A DNA stretch of 8,843 nt. It comes from Brevundimonas sp. UBA7534. GTDB taxonomy: Bacteria; Pseudomonadota; Alphaproteobacteria; Caulobacterales; Caulobacteraceae. The notes beneath the pieces are model-generated. The model did not search any database. It worked only from the letters and a program-made list of their open reading frames with translations, and was not told where the DNA came from. Location: contig NZ_DLMO01000144.1 in assembly GCF_002479325.1 (NCBI RefSeq), positions 1-8,843 on the forward strand. The letters are read 5' to 3'. The position numbers and the translations under genes are program-made. This document shows positions 1 to 7,162 of this stretch, in pieces. Numbering within the stretch: the stretch's first letter is position 1; every line of letters starts with the position of its first letter.

Positions 1-1
1 C

Positions 2-1777
2 GGCAAGCTGTATTTCCTGTCCAGCCGTTCGGGCTCGAGCCAGGTCTGGGTCTCGGCCGACAGGGGCGCGACGGCGACGCAGGTCACGGCCTTGCCGACC
101 GACGTCAACGCCTATCGCATCAACGGCGCGGGCGATGCGGTCGCCGTGTCCCTGGCCGTCTATCCCGACGCGGCGGACCTGAACGCTTGGGTCGCGCGCG
201 GCAAGACCGAGGCCGAGCGCAAGTCGACCGGCCAGGTCTATGACCGCATGTTCGTGCGCCACTGGGACACGTGGAACGACCACACCCAGAACCACCTGTT
301 CGTCCAGTCGATCGGCCGCGACGGCAAGACGACGGGCCAGCCCGTCTGGGTGACCAAGGGCTTCGACGGCGACACCCCGTCCAAGCCCTTCGGCGACGAG
401 AGCGACTTCACCTTCACCCCGGCCGGCGACGCGGTGGTGTTCTCGGCCCGGCTGGCCGGCCGGACCGAGCCGTGGAGCACCAATTTCGACCTGTGGAGGA
501 CCAACGGCCTGACCGGCGACGGAACCTTCACCAACCTGACCCCGGACAATCCGGCCTGGGACGCCGGGCCGGTGTTTTCCCCCGACGGTCGCACCCTGGC
601 CTATCGCGCCATGGCCCGCCCGGGCTTCGAGGCCGACCGCTATCAGATCGTGCTGAAGGACGTCGAGACCGGCCAGACGCGCGAGATCGCCTCCAACTGG
701 GACCGTTCGGCCGATACGCTGCAATGGTCGCGCGACGGCCAAACCCTCTACACCACCGCCGGCGACGTCGGCTCGACCCGGCTGTTCGCCGTGGACACGC
801 GCAACGGCGTGGTGACGCCGATCACCGGACCGGGCCACGTCTCGGCCTTCCAGCAGACGCCGTCCGGCTTCGTCTTCGCCCAGGACAGCCTGCGCGAACC
901 GGGCGACCTGTATTTCAAGACCTACCTGGGGCGCGAAACGCCTCGCCGCCTGACCGCCGCCAACCCCGCCTTCGCCGCCAAGACCTTCGGCGAGTACGAG
1001 CAGTTCAGTTTCCCCGGCTGGAACAACGAGACGGTCCACGGCTATGTCATCAAGCCGGTCGGCTATGAGGAAGGCCGCAAGTATCCGGTCGCCTTCCTGA
1101 TCCACGGCGGGCCGCAGGGATCGTTCGGCGACAGCTGGTCCTATCGCTGGAACCCCGAGACCTACGCCGGCGCGGGCTATGCGGTGGTGATGATCGATTT
1201 CCACGGCTCGACCGGCTACGGCCAGGGCTTCACCGACGCGATCAGCCAGCATTGGGGCGACCGCCCGCTGGAAGACCTGCAGAAGGGCTGGGCCTACGCC
1301 CAGCGTACCTACGACTTCCTCGACGGGGACAACGCCTGCGCCCTGGGCGCCTCCTACGGGGGCTATATGATCAACTGGATCGCCGGGAAGTGGAACGACG
1401 CCTTCAAGTGCCTGGTGAACCACGACGGGGTGTTCGACACCTACAACATGGGCTTCGCCACCGAGGAGCTGTGGTTCACCGAATGGGAGAACGGCGGCAC
1501 GCCGTGGGAAAACCGCGAGGGCTATCAGAAGTTCAACCCGGCCAACCATGTGGAGGACTGGCGCACGCCGATGCTGGTGGTGCAGGGCGACCTGGACTTC
1601 CGCATTCCGACCTCGCAGGGGCTGTCGACCTTCACCGCCTTGCAGCGGCGCGGGATCGAGAGCCGGCTGATCGTCTTCCCCAACGAGAACCACTGGGTGC
1701 TGCGGCCGGCCAACAGCCTGCAATGGCACGATGAGGTGTTCGGCTGGCTGAACAAGCACCTGGCTCCGGCCGAATAG
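2..1777 (+). CDS. S9 family peptidase (prolyl oligopeptidase/DPP-like), 5'-truncated
   Basis: Serine peptidase that would cleave short peptides, probably in the periplasm. The reading frame is open from base 2, so the N-terminus, including any signal peptide, lies outside the window; 591 residues are visible. The first ~320 residues look like a WD40/PD40-type beta-propeller, with repeated blade motifs such as FSPDGRTLAY and WSRDGQTLY. The C-terminal alpha/beta-hydrolase domain starts near FLIHGGPQGSFG. The catalytic triad is visible: Ser in GASYGGYM (codon 1352-1354), Asp in QGDLDFRIP (codon 1595-1597) and His in NENHW (codon 1691-1693). This order and spacing fit family S9, nearest to the bacterial DPP5/acylaminoacyl-peptidase-like group. 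Exact substrate specificity cannot be read from sequence. It stops at TAG and is followed by a terminator, so it ends its transcription unit. No frameshift or missing catalytic residue was seen. Confidence 0.93.
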   Translation, partial: GKLYFLSSRSGSSQVWVSADRGATATQVTALPTDVNAYRINGAGDAVAVSLAVYPDAADLNAWVARGKTEAERKSTGQVYDRMFVRHWDTWNDHTQNHLFVQSIGRDGKTTGQPVWVTKGFDGDTPSKPFGDESDFTFTPAGDAVVFSARLAGRTEPWSTNFDLWRTNGLTGDGTFTNLTPDNPAWDAGPVFSPDGRTLAYRAMARPGFEADRYQIVLKDVETGQTREIASNWDRSADTLQWSRDGQTLYTTAGDVGSTRLFAVDTRNGVVTPITGPGHVSAFQQTPSGFVFAQDSLREPGDLYFKTYLGRETPRRLTAANPAFAAKTFGEYEQFSFPGWNNETVHGYVIKPVGYEEGRKYPVAFLIHGGPQGSFGDSWSYRWNPETYAGAGYAVVMIDFHGSTGYGQGFTDAISQHWGDRPLEDLQKGWAYAQRTYDFLDGDNACALGASYGGYMINWIAGKWNDAFKCLVNHDGVFDTYNMGFATEELWFTEWENGGTPWENREGYQKFNPANHVEDWRTPMLVVQGDLDFRIPTSQGLSTFTALQRRGIESRLIVFPNENHWVLRPANSLQWHDEVFGWLNKHLAPAE

Positions 1778-1801
1778 GCCGGCAGGGTCTAGACGACGTT
1801 T

Positions 1802-1831
1802 AAGGGGCGCGGCCGATGCCGAGCCCCTTTT
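1802..1831 (+). terminator. Intrinsic terminator after the S9 peptidase gene
   Basis: A 7-bp stem (AAGGGGC at 1802-1808 pairing with GCCCCTT at 1823-1829) encloses an inner GGC/GCC pairing and runs into TTTT at 1828-1831. It begins 24 nt after the peptidase stop. The next gene, on the opposite strand, ends at 1854, so the hairpin lies between convergent genes and may serve both. The T-run is better on the + strand; the minus direction has only a short T-run before AAACG. Confidence 0.7.
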
Positions 1832-1853
1832 CTCATGGTCGCAAACTCCGAGC

Positions 1854-2168
1854 TCAGAGCCCGGCGCGGGTCTGGGTCGTTGCGACCAGGCGGGCGTATT
1901 CCCGCTCGGTCATGCAGCGCGGCGCATCCCAGGTTTCCCCGTCACGGCGCGCCTGAATGGCCTCGCGCGCGGTGACGAAGACCGGCTGGACGCCGTGTTC
2001 ACGCTGATAGGCCCGGCGCGTCGCGGCGTCGGTCTCGCAAATCATCACGGATTGGCGGGCGCCCGCCGAAGCGGGCGACGCGGGCTTGGCCCCCGGCGCC
2101 CCGAACGCGACGCTGGCGCTCAGGCCGAGCACGGCCAAGCCGACGGCCGAAACAGCAAGACGGGTCAT
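1854..2168 (-). CDS. Small secreted protein of unknown function
   Basis: A 104-residue protein whose family I do not recognise. Residues 1-24 look like a Sec signal peptide: Thr-Arg after Met, a hydrophobic core LAVSAVGLAVLGLSASV, and a likely signal peptidase I site after AFGA. The mature ~80 residues begin with an Ala/Pro/Ser-rich linker, followed by a compact charged region with two cysteines (Cys44 in MICETD and Cys85 in PRCMTE). If exported, these could form one disulfide. The ATG at 2166-2168 is supported by a strong Shine-Dalgarno, GGAGGAG, four bases upstream, and by a plausible promoter. That, with the signal peptide, makes it a real gene rather than a shadow ORF. It diverges from the AsmA gene and converges with the S9 peptidase gene. 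Function unknown; the periplasmic location is inference. Confidence 0.75.
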   Translation of the reverse strand: MTRLAVSAVGLAVLGLSASVAFGAPGAKPASPASAGARQSVMICETDAATRRAYQREHGVQPVFVTAREAIQARRDGETWDAPRCMTEREYARLVATTQTRAGL

Positions 2169-2209
2169 GGGTCTCCTCCAACGCCTGTTTTCGATCAGGA
2201 CTCTGACGA

Positions 2210-2237
2210 ATTATGCGCTCAAATCCTGGAATGTAAA
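2210..2237 (-). promoter_or_regulatory. Sigma70-like promoter for the small secreted protein gene
   Basis: Read on the minus strand, TTTACA (plus positions 2232-2237) is followed after 16 nt by CATAAT (2210-2215). Each differs from the -35/-10 consensus at one position. The implied start of transcription near 2203 gives a leader of about 35 nt before the ATG, containing the GGAGGAG ribosome site. A GACTC (GANTC) sequence at 2199-2203 lies at the predicted transcription start. Confidence 0.5.
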
Positions 2238-2274
2238 GGTTTCACGACAATCACGCGTCAGATACGCGACATCC

Positions 2275-2285
2275 GCCCGCCGGGC
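2275..2285. repeat. Short GC-rich inverted repeat in the divergent intergenic region
   Basis: GCCCG (2275-2279) and CGGGC (2281-2285) form a perfect 5-bp inverted repeat around one central C, about 50 nt upstream of the AsmA start codon. It could be an operator half-site pair or chance in GC-rich DNA. The one-base centre rules out a stable hairpin using all five pairs. Confidence 0.25.
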
Positions 2286-2320
2286 TCCTATTGGAGCTTG
2301 GCGCGTTACCTTGGTGGGAG

Positions 2321-2327
2321 AGGGAGA
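2321..2327 (+). promoter_or_regulatory. Shine-Dalgarno that fixes the TTG start of the AsmA gene
   Basis: AGGGAGA at 2321-2327 lies within a longer purine run and sits five bases before the in-frame TTG at 2333-2335. The reading frame extends further upstream to a TTG at 2291, but that codon has no comparable ribosome site, so 2333 is the preferred start. Confidence 0.6.
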
Positions 2328-2332
2328 TCGGA

Positions 2333-4381
2333 TTGACCAAGACGCGGAATGCTAAGGATATTTGGCCGAGAATTCGCGACCAGGCGCTGATCCCCGCCGG
2401 CGCGCGCGCCGCGCGTTGGCGCGACTGGATCCGCGCCAACGATCCGGTCTATGCAGCCGCCCGGCGTCCTGGCGCGGCCGAGAAATGGGCCGCCTCCATC
2501 ACCCTGCTGCTGATCGCGGCCGTGGTGGTCTTTCTGATGCTGTTCGACTGGAACTGGCTGCGCGGGCCCATCGGACGCTGGGCTTCGGCCAAGTATGATC
2601 GCGAGATCGCCTTGCGCGGTGACCTGGACGTCCGTCTCTTTAGCTGGACGCCTTCGGTCGTCGTCAACGACTTGAAGTTCGGCGGCCCGGACTGGGCGCG
2701 TCAGGCCGACACCGCCGACGTCCAACGGATCGAAGCATCGGTGCGCCTGCGCAAGCTGTTCACGGGCCAGATCGAGATGCCGTTGCTCAGCATCACCCGG
2801 CCCGACGTGGTGCTGATCGCCGACAAGGGCGGACGCAAGAGCTGGGAACTGGAGCCGGACAAGCCCGACACCGGCGAGGGCATGAAGCTGCCGGTCATAC
2901 AGCAGCTTGTCATCACCGACGGCCGCCTGCGCTTCGACGAACAGCGGCGCGGTCTGACGCTGGACGCCTCTGTCACCGCGCGCGAAACGGCGAATGACGG
3001 CGATGCAGGGTTCGTTCTCGACGGCAAGGGCGCGCTGAACGGTTCGCCCCTGACCCTGCAGATCGAGGGCGGTCCGTTCATCAACATCCGCCGAAACCGC
3101 CCCTATAACTTCGAGGCGGTGCTGAGTGGGGCCGGGTCGCGGCTGACGGCCGACGGCGCCATCACCCGCCCCTTCGACCTGGGCCGCTTCAACGCCACGC
3201 TGACGCTGGAGGGCCAGAACCTGGCGGATCTGTATCTGCTCACCGGCGTGACCCTGCCCAATACGCCGCGTTATCGGCTGGCGGGCGGGCTGAGCCGCGA
3301 CGAAGAGGTCTGGACCTTCAAAGACTTCCAGGGTCGGGTCGGCGCCTCGGACCTGTCGGGCGACGTGCGGGTGGACGCCGCCGAGCGACTTCGGGTCGAC
3401 GCCGACCTAGTGTCGCGCCGCCTGGATCTGGACGATCTTCTGGCCGTGCTGGGCGGCCGGCCCCAGACCAACGCCGCAGCCACCGATACCGAAACCACCG
3501 TCGCCGCGCCCGGCAAGCTGTTGCCCGATGCAACGCTGCAGGTCGAGCGGCTGCGTACCATGGACGGAACGCTGAAGTACCGCGCGGCTTCAGTGAAGGC
3601 CAACGACTTGGACGTGCGCGCCGTCGATCTGGGCGCCGACCTCAAGGACGGCGTGCTGGCGCTGAACCCCGTCAGCTTCGCCTTCAACAGGGGCGAGATG
3701 AACGGGACCGCGCGGATCGACGCCACCCGAGACACGCCCTACAGCACCGTCGATTTCCGGCTGTCGGGCTATCCGCTGGAATCGCTGATCCCGGCCGGGG
3801 ATGGGCCGGCGCCCCTGACCGGCCGCGCGCTCGGCCGCGCCAAACTGGAGGGACCCGGCGCGTCGATCCACGACTTCGCCGCAGGCTCGAAAGGTTCGAT
3901 CAGCGTGGTGGTGCCGCAGGGCGAAATGCGCGCCGCCTTCGCCGAACTGCTGGGCATCAACGCCAGCGCGGGTCTGCTGAAGCTTCTCAGCGGCGACCAG
4001 TCCAAGGCCGACATCCGCTGCGCCGTGGCGGATTTCACCGTCGCGGGCGGAACGGCGACGGCGCGCACCTTCGTGGTCGACACGGACGTGGTCCTGGCCC
4101 AGGGCAAGGGGTCCATCGACCTGGGGGCTGAAACGCTGAACCTGCGCATCGACGGCGAGAGCAAGAAGCCGCGTCTGCTGCGTGTCTGGGCTCCCATCAC
4201 CGTCGGCGGCCCCCTGACGGCGCCCCGCATCGGCGTCGATGTGGGCGAGGTGGTCGGACAGGGCGGTCTGGCGGGTCTGTTGGGCGCCGTGGTGGCCCCG
4301 GTGACGGCCCTGTTCGCTTTCGTCGATCCGGGCCTGGCCGAGGACGCCGATTGCGGCCGCCTGATCGCTTCGGCGCGCTGA
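2333..4381 (+). CDS. AsmA family protein
   Basis: A 682-residue envelope protein of the AsmA family. Members are anchored in the inner membrane, span the periplasm with a beta-rich groove, and are linked to outer-membrane assembly and phospholipid transport. Residues 1-51 are basic and predicted cytoplasmic. One membrane helix follows at about 52-71 (ITLLLIAAVVVFLMLF). The remainder alternates short beta-strand-like segments, as in the family, and starts with the typical sequence around LFSWTPSVVVNDLKFG. The C-terminal quarter matches the conserved AsmA C-terminal region (TDVVLAQGKGSIDLG, then LRVWAPITVGGPLTAPRIG) and holds two cysteines, Cys563 and Cys674, a plausible disulfide pair in the periplasm. 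The TTG start is chosen from the Shine-Dalgarno at 2321-2327. The hydrolase gene follows after 46 nt on the same strand, so co-transcription is possible. Substrate unknown. Confidence 0.88.
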   Translation: MTKTRNAKDIWPRIRDQALIPAGARAARWRDWIRANDPVYAAARRPGAAEKWAASITLLLIAAVVVFLMLFDWNWLRGPIGRWASAKYDREIALRGDLDVRLFSWTPSVVVNDLKFGGPDWARQADTADVQRIEASVRLRKLFTGQIEMPLLSITRPDVVLIADKGGRKSWELEPDKPDTGEGMKLPVIQQLVITDGRLRFDEQRRGLTLDASVTARETANDGDAGFVLDGKGALNGSPLTLQIEGGPFINIRRNRPYNFEAVLSGAGSRLTADGAITRPFDLGRFNATLTLEGQNLADLYLLTGVTLPNTPRYRLAGGLSRDEEVWTFKDFQGRVGASDLSGDVRVDAAERLRVDADLVSRRLDLDDLLAVLGGRPQTNAAATDTETTVAAPGKLLPDATLQVERLRTMDGTLKYRAASVKANDLDVRAVDLGADLKDGVLALNPVSFAFNRGEMNGTARIDATRDTPYSTVDFRLSGYPLESLIPAGDGPAPLTGRALGRAKLEGPGASIHDFAAGSKGSISVVVPQGEMRAAFAELLGINASAGLLKLLSGDQSKADIRCAVADFTVAGGTATARTFVVDTDVVLAQGKGSIDLGAETLNLRIDGESKKPRLLRVWAPITVGGPLTAPRIGVDVGEVVGQGGLAGLLGAVVAPVTALFAFVDPGLAEDADCGRLIASAR

Positions 4382-4427
4382 GCCCGCCCGGCGCAAGCCG
4401 GTCGGCGCTTTGCGACGTATAAGCGCC

Positions 4428-5279
4428 ATGACCCGAAGAGGACTGATCGCGCCGGCTCTGGCGTCCCTGGCCGCAGCCTGCTCCCCGCTGGTGCTGCTCG
4501 ACCGGTTCGGCCCCAGGGATGCCGGCGCGCGCCGAATCAGGCGGAGCATCGCCTATGGCGATCACCCGCGCCAGCGGATGGATGTCTATACGCCGTCGCG
4601 ACCGGGCGCGTTTCCCACGCTGGTCTTCTTCTACGGCGGCGGCTGGAACTCGGGTTCGCGTGACCTCTACGGCTGGGCGGCGCAGGCCCTGGCGTCACGC
4701 GGCTTCGTGGTCTTTCTGCCCGATTATCGACTGGTCCCGGAGGTGGTCTTTCCCGTCTTCATCGAGGACGCCGCGGCGGCGACGGCGCGCGCGGCCGACC
4801 TTGCCCCGACCTATGGCGGCGACGCGGGACGACTGGCCGTGCTGGGCCATTCCGCCGGCGCCTATCTGGCCCTGATGATCGCGCTGGATGCCCGCTACAT
4901 GATGGCGGCCGGGCGGCCCGACGTGATCCGCGCGGCCGTTGGTCTGGCCGGCCCCTATGAGTTCCTGCCCCTGAACGTGGCCTCGAGCATTGACGCGTTC
5001 GGCGCCGCGCCGGACCCCGCCCAGACCCAGCCGGTGACCTTCGCTCGGGGCGACGCCCCGCCGGTCTGGCTGGGCCACGGCGCCGACGACACGGTGGTGC
5101 ACGACGAGGACACGCTGATCCTGAACGACCGGATCAGAGCCGCCGGCGGACGCTCGACCGCCCGAATCTATCCCGGGCTGAACCACGCCGACCTGATCGC
5201 GACCTTCTCGCCCCTGTTCCGCAAGAAGGCGCCGGTGCTTCACGATGTCGTCGCCTTCCTGCGCCAGCACCGCTCCTGA
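4428..5279 (+). CDS. Alpha/beta hydrolase (carboxylesterase-like), possible lipoprotein
   Basis: A 283-residue hydrolase of the Aes/BD-FAE-like esterase group. Visible elements are the oxyanion-hole motif FFYGGGW at 67-73 (Tyr where many relatives have His), the nucleophile in GHSAGAY (Ser142), a likely acid at Asp231 in HGADDTVV, and the base at His263 in GLNHADL. The DYRLVPEVVFPVFIEDAA stretch is typical of this group. The N-terminus is a short positively charged, Ala/Leu-rich segment ending in SLAAAC (Cys18). This resembles a lipoprotein signal, but position -3 is Ala rather than Leu, so lipidation is tentative. ATG 4428 is preferred over an in-frame TTG at 4410 because it directly starts the signal-like MTRRGL sequence; neither has a strong ribosome site. 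It lies 46 nt after the AsmA gene and converges with the next gene. Natural substrate unknown. Confidence 0.85.
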   Translation: MTRRGLIAPALASLAAACSPLVLLDRFGPRDAGARRIRRSIAYGDHPRQRMDVYTPSRPGAFPTLVFFYGGGWNSGSRDLYGWAAQALASRGFVVFLPDYRLVPEVVFPVFIEDAAAATARAADLAPTYGGDAGRLAVLGHSAGAYLALMIALDARYMMAAGRPDVIRAAVGLAGPYEFLPLNVASSIDAFGAAPDPAQTQPVTFARGDAPPVWLGHGADDTVVHDEDTLILNDRIRAAGGRSTARIYPGLNHADLIATFSPLFRKKAPVLHDVVAFLRQHRS

Positions 5280-5285
5280 CGACGG

Positions 5286-5304
5286 GGTTCGCCGAAGGGC
5301 GACC
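5286..5304. terminator. Possible bidirectional hairpin between convergent genes
   Basis: TCGCC (5289-5293) pairs with GGCGA (5298-5302) around a GAAG loop, and GG/CC extends the stem past a bulged T. It fills the 29-nt gap between the convergent hydrolase and methyltransferase-like genes. There is no T-run on either side, so it is at best a weak terminator. Confidence 0.25.
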
Positions 5305-5308
5305 GCGA

Positions 5309-5935
5309 TCAGGGCAGCCGGGCGAGGACGTGCAGCCAGCCTTCAGCCTGGGCGAAGTCGATGCTCTCGAACAGGGGAATGGCGAGCAGGAAGACGAGGC
5401 CGTCGCGAAGGGTGGTCAGGAAGAAGGCGGGACGGACAGTCAGTTCGCCCTCGTCGCGCCACAGGCGGAAGTCGGGCAGGAAGCGGGGGGTCCGGTCGCG
5501 ATAGGCGGCGTAGGTCGGCCCGAACGCGCCTTCGAGCCAGGCCTCCTCCCGGCGGACCGTCATGTGGAAGACCAGCAGGGAGGCGGCGGTGAACAGGACC
5601 GCCAGCGTCAGGCTGCCGCTTTGCGCGCCCACGCCGAACGCCCCGAAGAAGCTGAAGACATAGAGCGGGTTGCGCGTGATCGAATAGGGTCCGCGCGAGA
5701 CGACCTCGGCCTTCTTTCGGCCGCCGATGTAAAGCGAACACCAGGCCCGCCCGACGATGGCGAAGACGATGGCGGCCAGGCCGATGGCCTCTATGCCTTC
5801 GTGAACGCCGCTGTCCAGGCCGCTTGCGGATTGCGACACCATCGTCAGGGCGACCAGCGCCGCCAAGGCGCCGAGCACGGCGCCCTTGCGCAATCTTTGG
5901 ACAGCCTGGAGATCAAACGGGGAGGTCGTGGTCAT
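5309..5935 (-). CDS. Isoprenylcysteine carboxyl methyltransferase (ICMT) family membrane protein
   Basis: A 208-residue integral membrane protein of the ICMT/PEMT-like fold, which uses S-adenosylmethionine to methylate small or lipid-linked acceptors; the true substrate in bacteria is usually unknown. Hydrophobic segments lie at about 18-35, 47-63, 91-103, 107-123 and 169-186. The two family signatures are present: SRGPYSITRNPLYV at 80-93 (the GPY..xRxPxY motif) and a C-terminal block from EEAWLEGAFGPTY through RFLP (about 130-154), which forms the cofactor pocket in relatives. The frame extends upstream to 5989, but ATG 5935 is chosen because AAGGTG precedes it at a suitable distance and the extra residues (Arg/Ser-rich) do not look like family sequence. 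It lies 103 nt downstream of hslV on the same strand and might be co-transcribed with it; no strong promoter of its own was found. Confidence 0.85.
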   Translation of the reverse strand: MTTTSPFDLQAVQRLRKGAVLGALAALVALTMVSQSASGLDSGVHEGIEAIGLAAIVFAIVGRAWCSLYIGGRKKAEVVSRGPYSITRNPLYVFSFFGAFGVGAQSGSLTLAVLFTAASLLVFHMTVRREEAWLEGAFGPTYAAYRDRTPRFLPDFRLWRDEGELTVRPAFFLTTLRDGLVFLLAIPLFESIDFAQAEGWLHVLARLP

Positions 5936-6032
5936 CGCGCACCTTGAGGATCTGGATGAATAGCAACGCCTCATCCGTGCGCCGCGCAAGACTTATCTTT
6001 GCGACAAATAATCGGTCGCGGCACAGTCGCCC

Positions 6033-6050
6033 GAGACGCTACAGCGTCTC
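6033..6050 (-). repeat. Perfect inverted repeat overlapping the hslV stop codon
   Basis: GAGACGCT (6033-6040) and AGCGTCTC (6043-6050) are perfect inverted copies separated by two bases. The TAG stop of hslV (6039-6041) falls inside, so the last codons of the gene form one arm. In RNA this would be a 7-bp stem with a TGTA loop. No T-run follows on the minus strand, so it could be a processing or 3'-end-protecting hairpin rather than an intrinsic terminator. Confidence 0.4.
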
Positions 6051-6599
6051 CACGGTAAGGTTGCCGTTGGTGTACACGCAGATTTCTGCGGCGATTTTCA
6101 TGGCCTTGCGGGCCACCTGTTCGGCGTCCAGATCGGTCTCCTCGATCAGGGCGCGGGCGGCGGACAAGGCGAAATTGCCGCCCGAACCGACGGCGGCGAC
6201 GCCATGTTCCGGCTCCAGCACGTCGCCGACGCCTGTGACGGTGAAGATGGACGAGGCGTCCGCGACCAGCAGCATCGCCTCCAGCCGGCGAAGATAGCGG
6301 TCGGTGCGCCAATCCTTGGCCAGGTCGACGCAGGCCCGCGCCAGCTGGTCGGGATATTGCTCCAGCTTGGCCTCCAGTCGCTCAATCAGGGTGAAGGCGT
6401 CGGCCGTGGCCCCGGCGAAGCCGGCCAGCACCTTGCCGCCCGCCAGGGTGCGGACCTTGCGCGCCGCGCCCTTGACGATGGTGGGACCCATCGAGACCTG
6501 GCCGTCGCCGGCGATGACGGTGCGGCCGTTCTTGCGCACCGCCAGGATGGTGGTGCCGTGCCAGTCGGGGAAGGCGGAAGAATTGGAAGAGCGCGTCAT
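6039..6599 (-). CDS. hslV: ATP-dependent protease peptidase subunit HslV
   Basis: The 186-residue proteolytic subunit of the HslUV (ClpYQ) cytoplasmic protease, a proteasome-like N-terminal-threonine hydrolase that forms stacked hexamers and works with the HslU ATPase. As in other alphaproteobacterial HslVs, a short leader ([15 protein letters not shown]) precedes the catalytic threonine. Counting from this Thr as residue 1, Asp17 and Lys33, the other active-site residues, are in place ([16 protein letters not shown]). The stretch [20 protein letters not shown], the motif LAKDWRTDR, and the C-terminal ICVYTNGN are typical. The frame extends upstream to a TTG at 6647, but ATG 6599 gives the expected family N-terminus; its ribosome site (GAGG) is unusually close. 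The gene diverges from the first BLUF gene. hslU, often adjacent in other genomes, is not downstream here within the window. Confidence 0.97.
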   Translation of the reverse strand: MTRSSNSSAFPDWHGTTILAVRKNGRTVIAGDGQVSMGPTIVKGAARKVRTLAGGKVLAGFAGATADAFTLIERLEAKLEQYPDQLARACVDLAKDWRTDRYLRRLEAMLLVADASSIFTVTGVGDVLEPEHGVAAVGSGGNFALSAARALIEETDLDAEQVARKAMKIAAEICVYTNGNLTVETL

Positions 6600-6713
6600 G
6601 CCTCGCAGATGGCGGCGGGCGGCGCGATCATCAAGGTCAGCGGACAAAGCGCCGCCGCTTCATGAAGGCCTAATTTCGACCAACATATTTCATATAACGG
6701 TCATATCGAACCA
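6600..6713. promoter_or_regulatory. Divergent hslV/BLUF regulatory region
   Basis: This 114-bp region must drive hslV leftward and the first BLUF gene rightward. Its right half (about 6671-6711) is strikingly A+T-rich against a GC-rich background. It holds two direct TCATAT copies at 6690-6695 and 6701-6706, 11 bp apart (about one helical turn), and TTCGA (6675-6679) with TCGAA (6705-6709) as an outer inverted pair. TATAAC at 6693-6698 is a possible -10 for the BLUF gene, but no convincing -35 was found at the right distance. A binding site for a regulator is inference. Confidence 0.4.
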
Positions 6714-7139
6714 ATGATACCGTTATCGGAAAGCATTAAATTGCTGTATCGTATCGTATATGTGAGCAAAGCCGTCGGCGAGACCGGCCAGAGCGTCCAG
6801 TCCCTGGCGCATATCCTGGGCGCCGCGGAGCGCAACAATCGGCGCGACGAAGTCAGCGGCGCCATGATGTTCCACGGCGACGAGATCGTGCAGATCGTGG
6901 AAGGCGCGCGTACGGATCTGGATCGGCTGATGCGACGGGTCGGCGCCGATCCCCGCCACTGCGATCTTGTCGTGGTCGAGGACCGCCCCGTGATGCAGCG
7001 CCGCTATCGCGAGCCCATGCGGCTATGCCAGACGGACCACCGCTGCGTCGCCAACCATTCCGGCGGCCGTCGACTGCGGGAGATGAGCGCCATTGAGCTT
7101 GAGCGCCTGATGAGCGCGTGCAGTCTGCAGGCGGCTTGA
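6714..7139 (+). CDS. Short BLUF-domain blue-light photoreceptor (first of a pair)
   Basis: A 141-residue single-domain BLUF protein, which binds FAD and senses blue light through rearranged hydrogen bonds around the flavin. Key residues are visible: Tyr16 (IVYVS), Asn42 (ERNNRRD) and Gln60 (VQIVEG), with Tyr-Asn and Asn-Gln spacings of 26 and 18, close to AppA (24 and 18). Met102 lies near the AppA Met106 position, but the preceding Trp of AppA is absent and this loop is one residue shorter. After the BLUF core there is only a short tail (from about 110) with one predicted helix and no output domain, so signalling would need a partner. ATG 6714 has no clear ribosome site; an in-frame TTG at 6741 has GGAAAG seven bases upstream and would begin two residues before LYRIVYVS, matching the second BLUF protein. 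The true start is therefore uncertain. Confidence 0.9.
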   Translation: MIPLSESIKLLYRIVYVSKAVGETGQSVQSLAHILGAAERNNRRDEVSGAMMFHGDEIVQIVEGARTDLDRLMRRVGADPRHCDLVVVEDRPVMQRRYREPMRLCQTDHRCVANHSGGRRLREMSAIELERLMSACSLQAA

Positions 7140-7162
7140 GAACACGCGGCTCGGCCCCTAGG

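Noticed and set aside
271..1068. 265-residue + strand open frame inside the S9 peptidase gene
   Set aside because: Arg/Pro/Gly-rich out-of-frame reading of a gene with an intact catalytic triad.
4388..4401. CCGGC-GCAA-GCCGG hairpin after the AsmA stop as a terminator
   Set aside because: The stem is only 5 bp with a stable tetraloop but no following T-run, and the next gene starts 27 nt later, so a real terminator is doubtful.
3590..4549. 319-residue open frame on the minus strand
   Set aside because: It lies antisense to the AsmA gene and the start of the hydrolase gene and has Arg/Gln/Gly-rich shadow composition; the + strand genes have clear family motifs.
4626..4650. Tyr in place of His in the hydrolase oxyanion motif (YGGGW) as a loss of function
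   Set aside because: Related esterases of this group often have YGG at this site, and the rest of the triad is intact.
5330..5947. 205-residue + strand open frame
   Set aside because: It is antisense to the ICMT-like gene, whose membrane segments and two family motifs are clear on the other strand.
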